Assembly: GCA_000467715.1 (NCBI GenBank)
Contig: AJFK01000403.1
Coordinates: 1 to 64,000 of the forward strand
From: Hysterium pulicare CBS 123377
Taxonomy: Eukaryota > Ascomycota > Dothideomycetes > Hysteriales > Hysteriaceae
Length of the DNA stretch: 64,000 nucleotides
Direction: 5' to 3'
The notes below the pieces were generated by a model. That model was not told the DNA's origin. It saw only the letters and a program-made list of their open reading frames with translations, and did no database searches. Below are positions 60,401-64,000 of the stretch, one piece after another. Numbering within the stretch: the first letter of the stretch is position 1; each line of letters begins with the position of its first letter. The position numbers and the translations under genes are program-made.

Positions 60401-61877
60401 ATGCCGGTAGAGCTTCTTCTGATTGTGAACACCTTCCTCGATAAACGCTCTCTCGCAAATCTTCGGCAAGTTTGCAAGAAGGTCTCTGAACCGGCGATTC
60501 CCGCCTTGTTTGAAGACCTTACGTTCTCCAGCTCGAAGACCAACCGATGCTTGGAGAGGATCTCAAAAATCTCCGCTCATAAAAATTTCGCTAAGGAGGT
60601 AAAAAAAATCAATCTGATTGCGGACCTCCTTTTCTTTCATCGGCGACAATTATCCGTGAGTATCTCCTAGTCAAGGCAGTCTCATGCTTTCAATATCTAA
60701 TTATATTTTTTTGCGTTGTTCGGTCCAGGGTCCCGAAAAGCGAGCAAAAGACATATTCTTGCAGCTGTGTACCTTTACTTTGAGCTGTCCCTCTGTCGAA
60801 AAGATCGGAATCAGATTCGATGGGGGAATATGGTTTCCGCTGAAAGTTACCGAGCAAGCGGTGCTGAAGGGATTCTTCGACAAAGCTTACGGCATGACGA
60901 ACTTGCAGCTCCGTGGCCTCAACATCACCAACCTGGCGACTAAGTCTTCGTGCAGTCTCACGAGGTCTCGAGAGTTTCTAGCAGTGATGAGACAGGTCAA
61001 AGAGTTGGCAATCATCATAGCGAACACATTCGCGGTTCCTTTGGGCGTAGTCAGATTCGAATACGACACAGTAAATATGGAATCAGAGTATCTGAATCAT
61101 CGTGAACTTCACGAATTCACTGCCACATTTCCATTCGCTTGGCTTTCTCCAACTGCAGAACATCTTACTAAGCTCGAACTCGACTTCACGCTTCACTCTG
61201 GCTACTACCCGAAAGTTGATCTCACGACTGTGAGCTTCAATCAATTAAAGGTTCTCAAGCTTGCCAGATTCACATTCACCGACATCCATGAAATTGATTG
61301 GATCATTTCTCACGGTTCTACCTTGACACGGCTGTATCTAGAATGCTGTCCTATCTTGAAGCTCCGAATCACAATGCTTGCGGTCGACGACGGCAACTAC
61401 CCAATGTACCCAATGTACCCAATGCCATGGCCGGCGCCCAGGAGAAGATTATTCGCTGCTGACTTTCAGTGGGCGAGTGTGTTTTCTGGGTTTCGAGAAG
61501 GACTTCCATTACTGGAACACGTTGAGATTGATTGGGCATGCAGCCAAACTAGTCTCTGCATCACACACCCATGCTGGACCGACATGGAAATCTTTGAGAT
61601 CCATAGGTACCAGATATACGACGAGGGGCAAATTAAAAGTGATACTACAAGAACCAGATTGGAAGAGAATCAGTCGGCCAAAGATGCCGGCGCATTAGCA
61701 CTGTTGCTTCAGGTGGCTGGGTCAAGCAAACGTGTTCACGACCTGATAGAAAAGTATGGGAAGAAAAAGGAGTTTCGTGAGGCGTCGGACCATCAGTTTG
61801 ACGGAGTCGCGGATGCACTGTTTGCTTCCGAGTCTCACTTGGAGGCCATCACGACAACCAACTCGGGAAAGTTCTGA
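60401..61877 (+). CDS. F-box protein with LRR-like region (paralogue 3)
   Basis: Third member of the F-box family seen at 26.7-30.0 kb. Exons 60401-60655 and 60729-61877; the 73-nt intron (donor GTGAGT) sits where paralogue 1 has its intron. Protein is 467 aa from ATG 60401 (MPVELLLIVNTFLDKRSL). This start is inside the usual F-box N-terminus: the frame upstream still resembles the family (ATLDCMPVELLL) but has a stop at 60287 and no Met, so the first few F-box residues may be missing. Landmarks: SGYYPKVDL, WIISHGSTLTRL, CCPILKL, and KDAGALALLLQVAG. It includes a private triplet YPMYPMYPM coded by a 9-bp tandem repeat. Otherwise frame and splice sites are intact. Confidence 0.8.
61398..61424 (+). 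repeat. 9-bp tandem repeat, three copies, coding
   Basis: TACCCAATG repeated three times in frame inside F-box paralogue 3, giving YPMYPMYPM. It is absent from the other paralogues. Confidence 0.85.
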
Positions 61878-62453
61878 CTGAATAGGCATGTTCTACCCCC
61901 AGCAGAAAATGGAAAGCCAATGATGGTACACGTCAATGGATTGGGGTTCTAGCGAGATTAGGCATATGGTCTTCTTTGATGGCGGGCAAAGCATTGTTAT
62001 CGGCACAATGGGATTCACGGAAGATTTCATCTGGCAATGAGTTCCAGATAGGGTCACATGACTTAATGGTTCGATGTCGAACATTCCTTCGTTGCGTATG
62101 TGTCGTGGAATCTCTTTCCTTACGCTGGTGAATTGCGTTCACAATGCTAGTATTGACTTCACTTAGTAACTGAAACTAGGATACTTTGTTCAAAGCCATT
62201 CCTTATACTACAAATATTCATTTTTTTCGATGAATCATCAACAAAAGCGCTGTTTCAGCATCTGCTCTCTCGATTATCCCTGTACCCTTAACTTCCCAAC
62301 TCTATCCCCTCGCCGAGCCCACTACTTCCATTGTCCCTTTAGAGCGGAAACCCGTCAATAAATAGCTTCATCTGGGGGTGAAAGTTTATCTACTTTCATC
62401 ATCAAACGAAATAAAGCTTGCCTCGTAATTTGTTTTCCTGCTTTACCCTTAAC
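61878..62453. other. Spacer between F-box paralogues 3 and 4
   Basis: About 580 bp, no gene supported. Confidence 0.5.
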
Positions 62454-62503
62454 CAGCTCCACAACTCTTCCCGCCCTACAGCTCCACAACTCTTCCCGCC
62501 CTA
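62454..62503 (+). repeat. Perfect 25-bp tandem duplication
   Basis: CAGCTCCACAACTCTTCCCG followed by CCCTA occurs twice head to tail (62454-62478 and 62479-62503) in the 5' region of F-box remnant 4. Identical copies suggest a recent slip. Confidence 0.9.
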
Positions 62504-62599
62504 TTCCAAACAGATTCGGCTTCCGCGACCAACCTCAAATCCAGTCTACGCCATTAACATGATCTGCAAGCTCACCATTTCCGAGACTGAATTAGGGCA

Positions 62600-64000
62600 G
62601 TCACTCTTAATGACCTGCCAGATGAACTACTTTTACTAGTAGCTGAGCTGCCGGAGAAGGAGGACGTGATACATCTTCGGTTGACGAGCAAGAGCCTCCT
62701 TGGTCCTGCCACTTCTGCCTTATTCTCAAGCTTTCAAATCTTTCCGGCTTTCCCAACGGATCAACAAGGCTATACATTCCACTGTATTTCAAGCGACCCG
62801 GCCTTGAACAAATGGGTAAAGCAAGTTATCACTGATCTCCGATCTAAGATACTCACTCCTCCGATGGTAAGTCTGGCCCCTTAAGTATCCCCCCTTGTTA
62901 CTGTCAGGAATCAATATTTTCAGCGTAAAGCCAGTTCCCGCACACAACGCTATGTCAGACTTCCCTCTTATCAACAGTACCAACCCACTTTTAGGTCAAT
63001 ATTCTAGCACATGCCGGAAGGTTTGATTCTTTATTAACACTCATACTAGAATGGATTCGCCGGACCCTCAGCTTCTCTAGCTTAAGGCTCCTGACCATAC
63101 ATTTCCACGACCCGCTTCTGACATGTTTTCACACCGAAGGCCCTATATTTAAATTACTCTTCAACCAGGTCTACAACATGATTCCCTCGACGCTTCGCGA
63201 GTTGTCAATCACTAACTATACCTACCTCCGGGATTGCGCTTATCTGACAAAACATCGCGGGTTCCAACTCGTGTTGCAACGGATTGAGAAGCTTTCGCTA
63301 AACATCAAGGGGTCTATCGAACGAAGGCAATATCTCCATGGGCAGCCGTTTACCTTTGCTACGGTGCAATCTCACAACCACCAGTGGGGCGATATTCACA
63401 ACTTCACTAAGTCCCTTCCTAAGGCGTGGCTTTCCCATAACCTCGACCATCTCACGAAACCTGATCTCGGCTTTACGTATTACTTTGGCTGTTACCCGCG
63501 ACTTGATCTTCGTCAACTGAAATTCGCCAAGCTCAACGTGCTCAAGCTGGGAAAGTACATATTCTCGCATAGGTCTGATTTCGAGTGGATTGCATCTCAT
63601 GGCACTTTTGGTGGAGCTTTCCTTGCTTGACTGTCCAATCTTGATAGAGAGGATCACCGATATCGAGACAGACAGTGAGGGTTATATGCATTACTGGAAG
63701 CCACAAATCGGACAAACCAAAATGGTCCACGAAATACGGTGAGTGGATTAGTTTTCGCTCTTTCGAGAATGTCTGGAATCACTGAGGAGGTTCGAGATTG
63801 CTTGGGACTGGAACGATACTGAGTATTTCCAGCCCAGACCTTCAGAAGCTGACCTTCAAATTTTCGCTATCAACAGGTATAAGACTTACGACCTTGGGTG
63901 GGTCGTGAACAGTGACTTTTCACCTAACATGGCAATGTCTTCGGAGGGTCAGGATGCTGGCGGTTTGGCTCTTTTGCTCTAAAAGCTTGAGAAACGTGAT
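62600..64000 (+). pseudogene. F-box protein paralogue 4, degraded and cut by window end
   Basis: Family member with several lesions. The F-box reads AVTLNDLPDELLLLVAEL then VIHLRLTSKSLLGPATSALF, but the codon where Met is expected is AGG (about 62598), with a stop just upstream. An intron with GTAAGT at 62867 leads to VNILAHAGRFDSLLTLI from 62995. The frame then runs through YFGCYPRLDLRQLKFAKLNV and WIASHG. One extra T near 63605 shifts it out of SHGSTLxELSLLDCPIL. Further on TGA and TAG near 63739-63750, and TAA at about 63980 (where the tail should read LALLLQ), close the remaining frame. The 3' end lies beyond the window. Four or more lesions make an active full-length product unlikely. 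It is tandem to paralogue 3. Confidence 0.75.

Overview
The window is a stretch of nuclear DNA from a filamentous ascomycete (Pezizomycotina). The signs are many short GT-AG introns (about 47-125 nt, most with a CTNAC-type branch site), and fungal gene families such as PalB calpain, PMP47-type peroxisomal carrier, BLI-3, N-anchored multicopper oxidase and GH20 hexosaminidase. A Leotiomycete-like genome fits best, but the class cannot be fixed from sequence alone. No virus-like element, CRISPR array, rRNA or convincing tRNA was recognised.

Layout. 0.2-20.6 kb: fructosyl amino acid oxidase, condensin subunit SMC4, a CYP52-like P450, a small NIF3/YqfO-type protein, a PLP-dependent decarboxylase divergent from a BLM/Sgs1-type RecQ helicase, then a sugar/quinate-type MFS transporter that is a pseudogene (two frame breaks and a nonsense codon). 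20.6-26.7 kb: about 6 kb with no recognisable gene, holding a diverged 303-bp-spaced duplication. 26.7-30.0 kb: two paralogous F-box genes, the second frame-disrupted. 30.8-38.5 kb: housekeeping genes, namely an Osh6/7-like lipid transfer protein, PalB calpain and a PMP47 carrier. 38.9-46.1 kb: an orphan membrane protein, three small CxH-type cysteine-rich proteins, and a divergent pair made of a chloroperoxidase-like heme-thiolate peroxidase and an alpha-dioxygenase-like fatty-acid oxygenase. 46.6-59.5 kb: a family-8-like glycosyltransferase, beta-N-acetylhexosaminidase, a small zinc-finger protein, an F-box-like protein, a membrane-anchored multicopper oxidase, a GPI-type acid phosphatase and a BLI-3 homologue. 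60.4-64.0 kb: two more F-box paralogues, the last one a pseudogene cut by the window end.

How they may work together. Two genome-maintenance genes (SMC4, RecQ) each carry an MluI cell-cycle box (ACGCGT) 130-160 bp upstream of the start. The acid phosphatase has two GCACGTGTG boxes of the Pho4/NUC-1 type. The most system-like locus is the 42.0-45.3 kb pair: an alpha-dioxygenase would make fatty-acid hydroperoxides next to a peroxide-using heme-thiolate enzyme, both apparently without secretion signals. That functional link is inference. The peroxidase gene also has an intron whose 3' end lacks AG, so it may be inactive in this strain.
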